From: Metaphire vulgaris
Lineage: Eukaryota > Annelida > Clitellata > Crassiclitellata > Megascolecidae
Reading direction: 5' to 3'
Assembly (NCBI GenBank): GCA_018105865.1
Contig: CM030841.1
Span: forward strand, 6,988,729-7,052,728
DNA: 64,000 nt
Shown here: positions 45,489 to 63,410 of the stretch, piece by piece
Layout: each line of letters starts with the position of its first letter
Numbering within the stretch: the first letter of the stretch is position 1
Made by a program: the position numbers and the translations under genes
The notes under the pieces: generated by a model
Databases searched by the model: none
What the model was told of the DNA's origin: nothing
Seen by the model: only the letters and a program-made list of their open reading frames with translations

Positions 45489-48061
45489 ATGGCTTCTGTA
45501 AAAAGGGTGGACGAAGCCAGTGTTGAAAAGAAACTGATGGGTGTCAAGAGTACCCAGGAAAGCATTCAGAGTCTCTGCTTATGGGCTTTGTATCACAAAG
45601 CACAACATGACAGCATTGTTAGGATATGGTTAAATATCCTCAAGAAATGTAAGTTAAATGCCATTATGGGCTTTTTTGCAACATTGGCATTCATTCAGGT
45701 TGCCATTTTGCTTTTAGAACCTCACTCATAATCCTAGTATTTATTGATTATGATTGGGTAAGCATCTAGAATAATTAAATGCAGCTACATTGTACAAAGC
45801 ATGACAGCATGTTGAGCTTTATTGCCTGTCAATATTGTTTTTGAATTAAAATGAGACATTTCTGTAAGCCTTGAGATTGAGCTTGAGCGTCTCTGCTGCC
45901 TTGCGCTTCAATCCCCGTGGCTGACCCCTGGGCACCAGACCACGGCCACGAACACCCATCCCCATGCCGCCCATTAAGCCGAGCCTTGCAGCACCCCTTG
46001 CTGCACCAAGAGCTCTTCTAACCAAAGACTGAATGCCTCGCATAGGAAGAACTCGGCCTCTTGCTTGAATGAGTGATTTTAATTGTTATTCATTTTATAA
46101 AATGCTTTGAAGGCTTAAAGGTTGAAAACAGCTGCATTCAAATGCAAATATCAGTACATAAAAAGTTTAAAGCACCTCATCTCATCTACCACCACGGACT
46201 ACGGATTACGGACTATGGATTTACCTAGATTGAGTGCTCGTGAATAAGTTGGTGCACTGCGCCAAGCTTTTGGGCAGCTCTATAGAAATTTCGTGTTTAC
46301 TTACTTACTTATTATTATGATGCTAAATTGCTAGGTCAAACAGACTATGGTGATATTTGCATTTATAACCTTGCTGTGTTTGAATTTGGCATTCTGTTGT
46401 CGTGCAGTACTTTGGTAAACATATTAAAGGTTTTTATAAAATTTTGCTGTTTAAAAATTCTGATTTAGAGACCTGTCAGATTACCTAGGCCTATTTGTTG
46501 TTTTTATGTAGCTTCTCATTTTCATGCACCCTTGTTATGTCTTTGTCTGTCTTCTGAAAGATGCTGCAAAGTTTCATTCCTCTTTCATTTTGTTTTCTCT
46601 GCCACTATCACTAATGCTCTCTTATCTCCTCTTCTCGTCCCTTATGCTGTAAAATGGATTAAGGCCTATTATGCCTATAGAAGTTTGGATAGAAGTCATC
46701 AAAGGTATTTTCAGATTAAATTTAACAATCAGAAGATTGGACTTTGTGCTATTTTACACATTTAGAGCCTGCATGTCAGACAAGGTTTGGCAGTTCTGGG
46801 TATGAAATTGGCCAAGAAAATAGAACGCTTTGCCGTTAGCTCTACTGTAGGTTGTCTGTATAATAATTATGTGTGTAGTTTTAATGACATTGCATTTATG
46901 TGACAACTCTGTTATTACAAATTTTAATTTGCACATAATTCATATCAATGAATAATTAATCAGATTACAGTGAATGGTGGTTATTTAAAAAAATACAGGT
47001 TTTGCCAACTATTAAAGGTGGTGCTAAATAAATTCTGTGCAATGTGTATGTGGTTAGTAGTCAGTGGTGATTACTCGTACTTAGCATGAAAATGACCAAG
47101 AAAGTATTGAAATGAACTGTAAAAGTATTTGTTTATGATTTTGTTGAAGCCAAGACACAGCGTCGGCTGATACTGTTTTACCTTTGCAATGAAATTGTAC
47201 AAACATGTAAACGAAAGCATGCCATCATGTACAAGGATGCTTTTAAGGAGGTACTCCGAGATGCTGTACTTCTTGTAAGGTTGGTTGCATTGTATTGGTT
47301 GCATTAAACTATTAAAACTTTGCAATTTGTTATGTCTTTATTCTGACAGGATTTGAAATATAATGGCTGATTACATGAGAAATGTTTAGTATGTAATCCA
47401 GCACCATGTCTCCGGTTTGCTTTGATTCTAGAGGTGGGCTTATTATGCCCATTTATAAATAACATATTTTCTATAACAATTTGCTCTATTGCTGTGTTCC
47501 TGATTGTCATAAAGAAGTTTCTTAGAGGCCTTGAGAAAATCTCACTATGCTTAGATTTTTTGTAGCTTTATCATTTTCTCTGTTTTGACAATCACTGAAA
47601 ATATTTCAGAGTATTCAAGGCATTAAACAAATTTAGATCCAAAATAATTTCAAGGTATTCTGTTTCTTTATACGAATAGCTGATTTCTGTTCAGGGAAAA
47701 TTTTTGGCTTCCTGTATCAATAGCTAGTGTCAAAGATTTTGTATCTTGGGTATCATGTAGTTAAAGGAATACAGTGAATCACACATTCACTGATGCAGTG
47801 TGGACATAAATGTGGCATACATATCTTTTGTGTTGATATCCAGTGCATCATTATAAAGGTGTTGGATCAATTGATAATTTGTGTTATAAAAACACACTGT
47901 AGTTTCCTTCATACAATGCAAATATGTGTTCATGTTTTGTAGATTATTTGTTTTTTGTAGAGATAATTCAGTGAGAAATAACATTGAAAGAATTTTTACA
48001 ATTTGGGAAGAACGCGGCATTTATGATTCTGAATTTATTGAAGATCTAATTGCTATTTTAA
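45489..48061 (+). CDS. RPRD2: RPRD2 CID exons 1-3
   Basis: Exon 1 (45489-45648, ends phase 1) joins exon 2 (47150-47279) after ...ttgttgaag, giving LKKSKTQRRLILFYLCNE. Exon 2 ends GTAAG/gttggt in phase 2 and joins exon 3 (47961-48061) after ttttttgtag, giving LLVRDNSVRNNIERIF. The usual CID helix-4 motif YLANDVIQ reads YLCNEIVQ here: Ala to Cys and Asp to Glu at positions close to the CTD-binding groove. Confidence 0.92.
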
Positions 48062-51000
48062 GTGAGGAATTTAGTATAAATAATTTTTGACTAATTTTTG
48101 TATTTACATTTTATTCATTTGCTATTTAAATAAAATATTGATATTTTAGTTATATTTCTCTCAGTGTTATTAATTTAATGTTATGTGATATAGGAACATT
48201 ATATATTTATATGTAATACTGTATATATACTAAATTACTAATATATTATACAGTTGTATTCATGGTTAAGTTTTTGTTGCTCTATAATGTTCTCATTCTT
48301 CCCATTGTTTGTAGACCTCTATTTATTTTCATTTTCATGTCCTCGGTGTGTTCTTTGCTCTTGAGTATTCCAACAAACTTGAATGTTTCAACTGTTTCCA
48401 AAATCCAAAGTATTTAGTGCCATACCTGAAACAACCACTGACTTTTTTTTTTCATTGTTAATCAGGCCAAATCTTTTGCTTATATCATTTAATTAATTAG
48501 TAATAGTTTGTAGATCCTGGATATTTTCATACATCAGGCTAACATCATCTACAAACTTCAAATTATTTAGGTCTTCACCACTGTATTTCACTCCTGTTTT
48601 TATATTTTTTAATGCCAGTCTAAATATGCACTCCAGAATTATGATGAACAACGCTGGCGACAGCATACGACTTTGTCTTGTTCCTGTATTATTCAATTCA
48701 TTCCTATCCACTGGTTTTCTACCATCAGTGTAGGTGTTATATTGTTCTGCGTGAGTTTTTTGTGGATTTTTTCATCATATATCTTCTGTATTTTTGGGTT
48801 GTTTAGCTGTGTTGTGTCAAGATTATTCATTTTTAGTGTTTCCTGTTTTTTCCTTATTCTTATCTTCAGTTTTGACATAATGAGTTGATGGTCCAATCAC
48901 ACATTAGCTGCACATATTCTTCATCTTATACCAGTGCTTCCCAACCTGTGTGCCGCGGCACACTACCTCCTGTGCCGCAGCAGCGGTAGAAGTGTGCCGC
49001 AGCAACGAAATGTGCTGTGGCAATATGTTGAAAAATAGCAAAATAATAATGGTGGTGTATTAATTATATCTCTTCAATAAAGTTAAGCATGACATAGTGA
49101 TACAGATTACAAAGAAAATATGTATTTATGAAGAATGGTAGTCAATATTATACTGTGTACTAGACTAGAGTATAATGTATAGCACTAGTAGACCTATACA
49201 AATGCATCATTTAAAAATGAAATGTGTGCATTTTGGCTGCAGTGTGCCATTGACTGTATGTTTCTTGGATGGTGTGCCATGGCTGGAAAAAGTTTGGGAA
49301 GTACTTTCTTTACACATTTCATCCATCTTTTACTTACAATAATATAATCAATCATGTTCTTAGTAATACCATTGGGAGAATTCCATCTCCATTGTTTGTT
49401 CTTGTCTTTTTGGAAAAAGGTATTCATTATTGCCAGTTTGTTTGTAGTGCAGAAGTTGAATAATCTTTCTCCTTTCATTTTCATTTGGTAGTCCATATTT
49501 ACCTATTGTTTCTTTTCATGTTGTGTAATCGCTTCCAACTTTAGCATTCTAGTCTCTGATTATGTAATACATATTTACAGTATATATAATTGAGCTATTT
49601 ACGTATAATTATAATGTAGCAAAAGATAGGTCATGTTACTTTTTGGCTTCTAATTGATTATATTGTATTTCAGATATTCTTTTCAATGAAATGCTCTCTA
49701 GTTTTAATTCATAAGTATTTGTATAATTGCTTTATAACTACTTTATTCCTTTACAAAATAAAGATACAGCTGATCATAGTTACCAGAATGTGGTACAATG
49801 TGCTTGTTTGAATTTTGCATTTTTCATTTTGTTCTGACTTCAGATAATACGAAAATCCGACAGTCTGTGGCAAAGTTACTAGGAGAATTTAAGGTTTGTG
49901 AGGTTTGAAAACATTTGGCATGTAAGATGAAACATGAAAGTAGGTGTACTTGGCACAGTTTCAATAGTCGTAGCGTAGCTTGGCATTTTTGTTGCCGGTT
50001 CCCATCAGAACAACTGTTCAATGTTGCTAGGCAACATTGAACAGCATTTGATATTTGAACAGGTGTAGATAAATGAGTAGCAGCATAAACTTGCAAAGGT
50101 AGAACATTGGTTTGAAAAAGGAGTGGCAGACCACTCTGGATTAATAGTGTAAGCTTCCAGTGTTGCCACTTTGAAACGGAAGATCAGCGATGACCGTAAT
50201 GTTTGGATCAAGTATGGGACCACCTTAACCTTTTTATTTACTGTATGTTTTAAAAGGTGTTGATATAATTATCAAGTGATAGTGAGCATAGTTGTCTGAT
50301 GTACAAAATAAATTGTTGTCTTTTAGTTTAGTAGAATTTGAGCAGTGATGTTTATCTGAGAGATTTAGAGTGCATTATAAATGAAACATTTTGTTTATTC
50401 TTTATGTTTCTAAGACAATAAAGTTGTATGCATGACAGTACTTAGCAGCATTTCTTTGAAGCATAACACCACTTATTCGTGTTTATTTTGTAGCCTAGCA
50501 AATTAAGGGAGAATATTGGCAAAATTGCTAAACTTGAAAAAGAAACAGAAGTAAAAAGACGAAGGATGTCATCTCTTAATATTGACATTACTAGCCAAAA
50601 CTACTTGAAGCTCCTTAAAGGTACACTTGTCCTTGACGTAGTTGTTCTGTGTTTTAATTTTTAGAGTGCTCAAGAGAGCACAACAGACTTTGAATCAAAG
50701 CTTTTCAGTTACATCATGCCGATAGGTTCAAACATTTTGCATATTTAATTGTTGTTGGATTTATATGTGTATTAGTCTGAAATATGTGAATATCCTTGTG
50801 TCTTGATTTCAGGCTTTAAAACTATATATTGTGAGTGGATTAGTTAGTGTCAAATGTATCTATGTGTAATTGTGTTATATTAATGTAAACAGAATTTCAG
50901 TAATTGAAATCTGAAAATGAAAATACTGTAACATTGAAAATATTGTAATATTGTCTTTCTTTTATTGTGTTTGTGAAAGATCGAAGTCATGGGAAACAAT

Positions 51001-54000
51001 ACACTCAGTCAGTTGAAGATTCACACTGTAATTTGCAGGAATATGTTAGCAGTTTAGAAAAGGAAGTTAAGGAGAAACAGGCACAACAGGAACTGCTAGA
51101 GCAGAGTGAATTGTTCTATGATGCCCAATTTGGAGAAGCTAAAATAGTGACTAACGTAGGTGTCAAAGATATGTTTAAAATTCATTGAAGATGTTATAAT
51201 AGTTGATATATATTAGATTGCTGCGTTATTGTATTGTGTTGTGTACTGTAAAATATATAATTGTCTTGATTTAAGAATGTGGCACATTTACAGATGTTTT
51301 TTGCTATTGAAGGCTGTTTTGTATTTGCAGAACTTAAATCAATTAAGGACATGAATTGAATAGTTGTGCGTAATTAGTCATTTCCACTGTACACTTTGGT
51401 TCAATGAATATACTAAATATAGGATAGGGACATATACTGTACATATTGAATTTATGTAATTAGTTATAAATTCCAAAGGATTGAATTACATAGCTAGTAG
51501 AAAAAGTCAAAGTCCTTCCCAAGCTAATAGGGCAGCACTGATCTCCGTTGCTATAGCCCTCAGCCAGGTGTGCAATACCACGGATACAGGGCTAGTGCAT
51601 CGTGTGGCGTACCTATTTGACTTATTGCAGCATTTACCACTGCCCTCTAGCAAGTAAAGCCAAGTGACCTCCTGCTCTGTCATCCAGCATTGTTACCATG
51701 CTGCTAACTTCCCACATCTGAATTACATAAAATTTGACTCATTAGATTTTAATCGTGTTTATATATATTGCATTAGTTAATTTTATTTTTTTATAAGGCA
51801 TATAAAAATTTTGGGACAAGAGTAACAAATCTTCGAAAGAAGTTGGATGATGTTCGTAAAACTCTTCCAGATCCCCGCAGTCCCATTCCATCTCCCACAA
51901 TGGATGCTCCTTCTCCTGTTGAAAGTGTTGCCGAACCAACAGAAGACAATAATGAAACCATTGATATGGAAATGTCAGATGCAGAAGATGACAACAAAAA
52001 TGGTATTAAGTTGATATAATTAGTTAGCTTGTCTAAACTGGCTTCATAACATTGTGGAGAAAAATCTTTGCTGCAAATAGGTAAACAAAATTAATATTGT
52101 CTGGTTTTTGTCCATTTTTTCATTTGAAATTTATTTTAAAAACTTGCTTAACCGATAATTATGATTCATTGTATCTTATATTGGATTTCTGGGGTTGTGT
52201 GTTGACAAGAATAAGTTAAATTTGTTTCTTCTGATTTCACATTTGATGGAGTAGTTTTGAGTATACAGTAGAACTTTGTTACAATGTACTTAGCGGGTCT
52301 GTAAAGTTGAGTATGTTATATCTGAGGTATGTTATATACAATGTCATCCAATACAGTAGCATATCACACGGGACCATACACTGCAGTATTTTATAACCAA
52401 ATATATGTTATAACAGAGTTCTACTGTATTTGCAATTTGTTATTAAGTTTGCTTGGAAGACTGTCTTGTTGATTATGTACAGAACACAAAGCTTATTCTC
52501 CAAGCAATGCTGCTTCTTCTACTCCACCTCTGCAGCCCACATCTTCAGCAGTTGACACTTTATCATTATGTAAAGTCATGATTTTCATATATAAAATTCA
52601 GAATATGTTAGGGTATCCTTATGTTCTCTTAATATAGTCAAGCCCAGACCTGCAGAAAGGAATACAATTTGAAAATAGTGTTTTAAATTGTAGTGGTTGT
52701 TCTTTAACGTGGACGTTGTTAAGAATTTTGAAAAAATCATGAAGGTCCCATGTTTAAATTAACTGATCAGTCAGGACCAAGATATTCTGTTTGTGTAATA
52801 TAGAAAAAGTGCTGGAGATTTCAAATTAATTTAGTCAGCAAAAAGTAGTAGCCATTCAAATAAGAAAATTAGATGGTTAAAATGGCTCAGAAAATCAGTC
52901 TTTAAAATGAAATAGTTTGAGACCAAATACCTTTTCATCGCAAAAAAATTTAGACAGCTCTCTCATCATGCATGTCTAGAAACAATGTGCTGCAAATTTA
53001 ACCTAGTTTTGTATTTATTAGAAGTTTGCAGTAGAATGGGTTTGGGTTGTCTGACAAAGGTGGTGAGATACAGTAAATAACATGTTGGGATTTTAACAGA
53101 TAATGCATCATTTTGAATTATATTAGAGAAATGTATTATTGCATAATTAACTTATACCAAATTCAATCAAATCTTGAAAGATTAGGTTGTGGGTGTTTGT
53201 AAAGATTTTTAATGTTTTCCTTGAATGCTATTGAAAATTTTCTGGCGACATAGCAGCTATGTCACCAATTCTTAATAACCCTTTTATTTTGTGATCTTTT
53301 AAATATTTAAAAACTACCAGGTTAGGCATCTCCAGGTTTGTAAGACTGTTTTGTCAACATATTAAACAGTTCATTATAATGATTGAGGTCACTTATTTGA
53401 CCCATGCACTGTCATTAATATTTGATTGTATGAAGGTTGCAGAATGCATTTTTGTTCTTATTTGTTTGTTTTTTGCAGCACCTCCAAAAGAGATGCTTAT
53501 AAAACCGCTGATAGGAAAGTCGATCAGTCTACCTTCGGCTCCTGAGAATTCGAAATCACCACTTGATGATTCGCCTGTTTCAACAGATGCTGTACCTTCT
53601 ATCGACTACAACAGCACATTCTTATCCAGGTCGCCAGCAGGTGGCCTTGCATCCCTTTCACTGCAGTTTAACAATTCCTCTTCAGAAACTGTAGTTCCGT
53701 CAGTCAGCGCTTATAAAGAAGACAACTCTCCCCCCTCGGCCGACGACGATGGAGGAGGGACACCAGTGCAGGACGAAAAACCAGTGAGAGCTAGACAAAC
53801 AGTCGACCCAGTTGCACTCCTGAATCAGCTGTTGAACTGCACAAAGAAGTCAGGCTCAGGTGGAACTGATTTCTTGAAAAGCCTTTCTGTCTTGACGCAA
53901 AGTATGAACGTTCCGTTCAAATCACCGAGCGAAGAAGAAAACCCCAAGAAACGTCACGTTGACAGAGGTGTCGTGGTGTCTCAGCAGAGTCAATCAACTG

Positions 54001-55151
54001 ATGACAAATCTCCACGATTTCGACCATTCTATCACTCAGAAGATTATTTATCAGCCGAACCACGTCCATCTCGCACAAACTCTGGCAGCAATGGACAGAC
54101 TGTAGGGCTGAGACTTCCTGTTGAACCAAATGTAACTGATTCTAGTCAAAGGCATAGATCTGGAAGCTTAGAGCTGGACGAAAGTACTCTATTACCACCT
54201 CCACCACTTCCTCCAGCTTTTGACTTTTCTCCTTTGAAACGTCAACCTACAGGACATGTTGAAAGTTCTGGACATTCAAAATCAGAGGTTGCCACTGTGT
54301 CTTACGTGGGAGGAGTGAAAAGCAACGGGAATAATCCTAAAATGAAGAATGAAGGGATTCTTAATATGAGACCAGATTTGGTTGAAATGTTGAAAAATGT
54401 GTTGAACACAACAAAGTCAGCATCATCTTTAGGTCAGGGGGTTCCAGATGTGGTTGAGTCAAGACAATCAGTATGTAAGCCTCCAGCCCATGCCCTCTAT
54501 GTGCCAGTTGTATCATCAGTTGTCGGCCGTGGTTTTAATTCAACTGATGAAAACGGGGAATATGTAGAATCCTTAAAGAAAACTGGTGGCTTTTCTTCTC
54601 CAGTTAGTGATCCTCTTAAATCCCCTCCAAATGTTCTACATTATATGAATGCAGGACAGCAAAGAATGTCCTCTCCTTTTTCAAAAAATGAATTTCAGGG
54701 ACCAAATTGGGATGCACACAGTTTGCCCAGATTCTTAGACCGGACGCCCTCAAAGGAAGACCAACTGTTGATGGTGTATGATGGTTATAATCCTCAAGCT
54801 TTGTCAATGCAACCATATTCCATTCAATCACCAATTAGGATGCCACTTGAAGGAAGTCATCAGATTACCTCCATGGTTTCGGTGAGAAATGTTCCTGAAT
54901 TCACTCCTCCACAAATGCATATGAGAAGCTATGGACTTGATTACATTGGCACTGAGAGACATGCTGTACATGGACCACACACATTTGACGTTAGGCCTGG
55001 ACTGCATCGATTTCACGAACCTCCATATTTTGATTCAAGATTTCAGCCAGATTTTAACCCAGGACATTTTGCAGGGGGTCCTCATACAGGTAACCTTCCT
55101 CTGCATGCACCACCTCGATTTGCACCCAGGGGGTTTTATCCCCCTTACTAG
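45489..55151 (+). CDS. RPRD2: RPRD2-like CID protein (regulation of nuclear pre-mRNA domain containing 2)
   Basis: Nine exons join without a break: 45489-45648, 47150-47279, 47961-48061, 49844-49893, 50494-50620, 50980-51155, 51798-52002, 52483-52569 and 53479-55151. Together they are 2709 bases, or 902 residues plus stop. The N-terminal 130 residues form a CTD-interacting domain (ESIQSLCLWALYHKAQHDSI, RRLILFYLCNEIVQTCKRK, NIERIFTIWEERGIYDSEFI). A coiled-coil RPRD segment follows (LEKEVKEKQ...FYDAQFGEAKIV, LRKKLDDVRKTLPDP), then SPTMDAPSP, an acidic MEMSDAEDD patch and a long Ser/Pro-rich tail ending FAPRGFYPPY. RPRD2 has the same ends and order. By family it binds the phosphorylated Pol II CTD in the nucleus; RPRD1 proteins lack the long tail. 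The ATG directly follows a cag, so a 5' UTR exon may lie upstream. It is shorter than vertebrate RPRD2 through tail divergence. Confidence 0.94.
45846..46070 (-). CDS. Hypothetical Arg/Gly-rich coding fragment in RPRD2 intron 1
   Basis: A GC-rich island in AT-rich DNA. The - strand frame reads QARGRVLPMRGIQSLVRRAL, then GLMGGMGMGVRGRGLVPRGQ and a stop. A possible acceptor (ttcaag) precedes it near 46060. It could be the last exon of an antisense gene or a retrocopy of an RGG-type RNA-binding protein. I do not recognise it with confidence. Confidence 0.3.
   Translation of the reverse strand: MQARGRVLPMRGIQSLVRRALGAARGAARLGLMGGMGMGVRGRGLVPRGQPRGLKRKAAETLKLNLKAYRNVSF
48270..49500 (-). mobile_element. 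RTE-type LINE fragment in RPRD2 intron 3
   Basis: On the - strand, an endonuclease piece (LFNFCTTNKLAIMNTFFQKD ... MIDYIIVSKRW), then the linker KLKIRIRKKQETLK, then RT text ending FVDDVSLMYENIQDL. Deletions and frameshifts abound. A hAT element sits at about 48932-49305. Confidence 0.75.
48932..49305. mobile_element. hAT-type MITE in the LINE
   Basis: CAGTGCTTCCCAACCTGTG / AAAGTTTGGGAAGTACT ends, with an internal tgtgccgcggcacac. No clear target duplication. Confidence 0.6.
50100..50225 (+). mobile_element. SINE fragment related to the 5S-derived SINE body
   Basis: ggattaatagtgtaagcttc and gaagatcagcgatgac resemble 19860-19915. In an RPRD2 intron. Confidence 0.45.
51500..51715 (-). mobile_element. 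tRNA-derived SINE, second copy
   Basis: Shares cactgatctccgttgctata, gccctcagccaggtgtgcaa and ggatacagggctagtgcatc with the copies at 31690 and 55990. In RPRD2 intron 6. Confidence 0.6.
53479..55151 (+). CDS. RPRD2: RPRD2 terminal exon, disordered Ser/Pro-rich tail
   Basis: This exon follows ttttttgcag, is entered in phase 1 and ends at TAG 55149-55151, encoding 557 residues. It is Ser/Pro-rich, with a PPPPLPPAFDFSPLKR patch, two helix-like stretches around KPVRARQTVDPVALLNQLLN and MRPDLVEMLKNVLN, and an aromatic/His/Pro end resembling the RPRD2 C-terminus (FQPDFNPGHF ... FAPRGFYPPY). No folded domain was recognised. Confidence 0.92.
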
Positions 55152-55808
55152 AATTCTTGCATATGTTTCAAGCCTGTGGGTATTGTGTGGCTAGTAAGAC
55201 GGAAATGTTTTGAAATTTGGACTGTTGCTGACTGTGATGTACACATTGTACAGATAACAAAAAGTAAAGGGAAAACCTAAATGAACATGCTTTAGAATTT
55301 GCTTGATTGCAGAATTTATATCTACAGTTTACTGGGATTGTTTGCAAGTCTGTCGGTGACGTACATCAAATACGAGTCATTTTGTAGTGTTATGGCCTGA
55401 TCTCATTTCATGTAAATTCCATTGGCATAAACCTGGTAAATTGTTATTGACCTCATCTGCCAAATAAGAGTGGTATTGTGAATTGCAAATACTCTTAATA
55501 TTTAAACGTTGCAATCTTTTATACAGTGTATCCCACTGTACTGTATAATTTCTTAATACATACACACAATCTACAGGCATGACAGAAAATACACATGCAT
55601 TTGAAATAATTGAAACCATTGCCATAAATGTCAGTTTCTTCACCATAGCATTTGTCATAAATAAAATCTGCACACAAGGTGGCATACTTCCAGTGTGGCA
55701 AATGACATATACAATTTACCAAACCACTGTCACAATGTGACATTCATTGATGGAAATGTAATTTGCTTTTTGGAAACATAAATACAAAATTGGTGCCTCA
55801 CAGAACAG
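55152..55808. other. Convergent 3' ends of RPRD2 and DCTN5
   Basis: The 657-bp interval separates the two stop codons, so it must hold both 3' UTRs and their poly(A) sites. AATAAA on the + strand at 55660-55665 is a plausible RPRD2 signal, and its position implies overlap with the DCTN5 3' UTR. Small open frames on the - strand here have no recognisable product. Confidence 0.6.

Positions 55809-61041
<5,233 letters not shown>

Positions 61042-61090
<49 letters not shown>
61042..61090. repeat. (AAT)n microsatellite
   Basis: About 16 AAT units. Confidence 0.97.
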
Positions 61091-61091
<1 letters not shown>

Positions 61092-61395
61092 CACTGGACT
61101 TTAAGTGGTTTAGTAGGATTTCTACTGTGCTGAAAATCACTGTCACTCCTAAAGCCCTCTATTCCAACTTCTGTTTGTCCACTACAGCCGTTATCTTTGA
61201 TTTTACAAAAAAACTATTGGCAGTAACTGCACACACATTCAATTTCAGTTCTTAATAAACTTCTGTAAATTCATTATATCCCGAGGGTTGATAAAATTTT
61301 TAATTCATATAGCTCTGTTTTAATGCACCGGCACCAGGCTTAAATGCAACGTAGACCATAATAATGTCTATCTGATTAAGTGTAACCCAAGTAGA

Positions 61396-61541
61396 CAGTG
61401 GCGTATTTAGAATTTTGGTAAGGGGGGGCCAGCCCATGGCGAGCGCGAAGCGCGAGCCTATAATGGGGGTCTGAGGACAGGCTAGGCCAAGACCAAAGGG
61501 GGGGCCATGGCCCAAATGGCCCAATGGTAAATACGCCACTG
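61396..61541. mobile_element. hAT-type MITE
   Basis: Perfect TIRs CAGTGGCGTATTTA / TAAATACGCCACTG and the target duplication CAAGTAGA (61388-61395, 61542-61549). 146 bp. Confidence 0.93.
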
Positions 61542-61609
61542 CAAGTAGACAGACTAGCTCTGCGCGGAGCCGATATTAAAACGAACTGTAAGCAAAGCGA
61601 TCGACGACT

Positions 61610-62490
61610 AGGGATGTGCGGGTATACCCGTACCCTCGGGTATACCCTACCCGTACCCGCGGGTACGGGTAGGATACACATTTTTCGGGTACGAGCCGGG
61701 TACGGGTATAGCGCTACGGGTACGGGTATAGCGGCTACGGGTACGGGTATACCCGTTTTTACCCGAAAAATTATATTTTCATTTCTCACTACTATAGCAA
61801 ATTAGCAATGCAGTAATAGAAAAAATAATATTGAGTAAAGTGTATTAGTGTAACTTGTATATTGCGTTCAGTTTGTCAGACAGCATGCATTTACTTACTG
61901 AAAACATAAAGGAAATACAGATGACGTCATCTGACACCATCAGTAATAAATCTATAATGGTGTCCTCTGACTCCTCCAAGGGCTCCTCGACCGAGAAAGT
62001 TCTTCTGGTAAAGTTTTGTTGTTTAACTTGAGCTCTAATTCCTGCTCATAGATAAATTATATCTACTAAATATTTTAAACAAGCCCATCGAGTCTTCTAG
62101 AAGTTCTAATCCATGTCCGACATTCATGTAGGCTTAGGCTAGCTGACTAGTTGTATTACATAATGTTACCAACCAGTAGTCCAGACTCGACTTCAGAACC
62201 CGGGCCTACTATTTGCCAAGTGGATTATCCTGATTCCTAAGTACTAGAATTTATTTTTACTATTATTATTTCATTGTTGCCTCTCTATAGTCTCTAGGAA
62301 CGGATACGGGTACACGGGTCCGTGTACAGGTCCTTGTAGGATTGTACCCGTACACGCACCCGCGGGTACGGGTCCAACTCCCAAAAACTCCAAATTCCAA
62401 CCAATGTCGGGTACGGGTACGGTACACAGCTTACGGGTACGGGTCGGGTAGGGTATAGCGCTAGCGGGTACGGGTAGGGTAAAAAAGTTT
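61610..62490. repeat. GGGTAC-rich repeat blocks (probably one element)
   Basis: Degenerate GGGTACGGGTA arrays at 61617-61760 and 62300-62482 flank a unique AT-rich middle. Both blocks are rich in self-complementary GGGTACCC-like steps. They may be the two ends of one transposable element. Confidence 0.65.
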
Positions 62491-62497
62491 CGCCCTG

Positions 62498-62695
62498 GTT
62501 AGAGATACGTTATAGATTCGTATCTTTAGCATAGGGGTTATAGATACGTAATTCGTATCTTTAGCATAGGGGTTATAGATCGTGGGGGTTCTTTAGCATA
62601 GGGGTTATAGATCGTGGTCGTATCTTTAGCATAAGGGTTATAGATACGTGGTCGTATCTTTAGCATAGGGTTATAGATACGTCATTCGAACGTAT
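62498..62695. repeat. Minisatellite, unit about 35 bp
   Basis: Five to six units of ttatagatacg..cgtatctttagcatagggg. Confidence 0.9.
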
Positions 62696-62699
62696 ATTT

Positions 62700-63410
62700 A
62701 GACCATATGCTTTAATATCAAATTAGTAATAATTTAAATAAAGGGGCATGACTACCTACGGGTCTGCGCCTCTTATAATATGCATGTAATGCTGTTTATC
62801 TGTCAAATATTCATATAGTCATCACGCGACGCCGTCTGTCTCTTTTCGGTCAGGTGGCGCACCAGGACAACAACTTTCTAACCCTCCCGCGTCAGCAGGT
62901 GGGCGATGGTGTGTCCCAATGTTTTATCCAGGCCCGTTAGAGGGAGATCCTATATGGCGACAACCTGACATCAACATTGTAGGGGATGGAATATTATTAA
63001 TCTTATAAGTAATACATTTTTAACTAAGACCCCAAATAATATAACAATATGTTAGGTATGGGTGAATCATTGTAAAATAAATGCTTAAAAGTGCTTTTTT
63101 ATTAATAAATTTCATAATATACCTATATGATTCGAACAGACCATTATACTGAAGAGAGAGAAAGAGAGGCCTTTTAAGCGGTCAACTGGCGTCTCTTCCA
63201 GTGATGGCCCCACTCGTCATCGTCCACCGCTCTCCGGTCAGTCGACCCCAATACTGTTCCTGTTATTAAGACAGCCGACGAAGAAAAGCGACAAAAATCG
63301 AAATATTTCAAAGAAATCGACGAAGCGAAGAAGAGGAGAAACCTGTCAACGGAAATACTAATCGATCGTCAGATTCCACTAAACACTCAATCAAACCTAA
63401 AACCTACGCA
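62700..63410. other. Gene-free stretch
   Basis: Nothing recognised. The block at 62830-63000 is slightly GC-richer. Confidence 0.4.

Noticed and set aside
45648..45731. Read-through of RPRD2 exon 1 (CKLNAIMGFFATLAFIQ) as the missing CID segment
   Set aside because: A consensus gtaagt donor lies at 45649, and exon 47150-47279 gives a far better CID match in phase.
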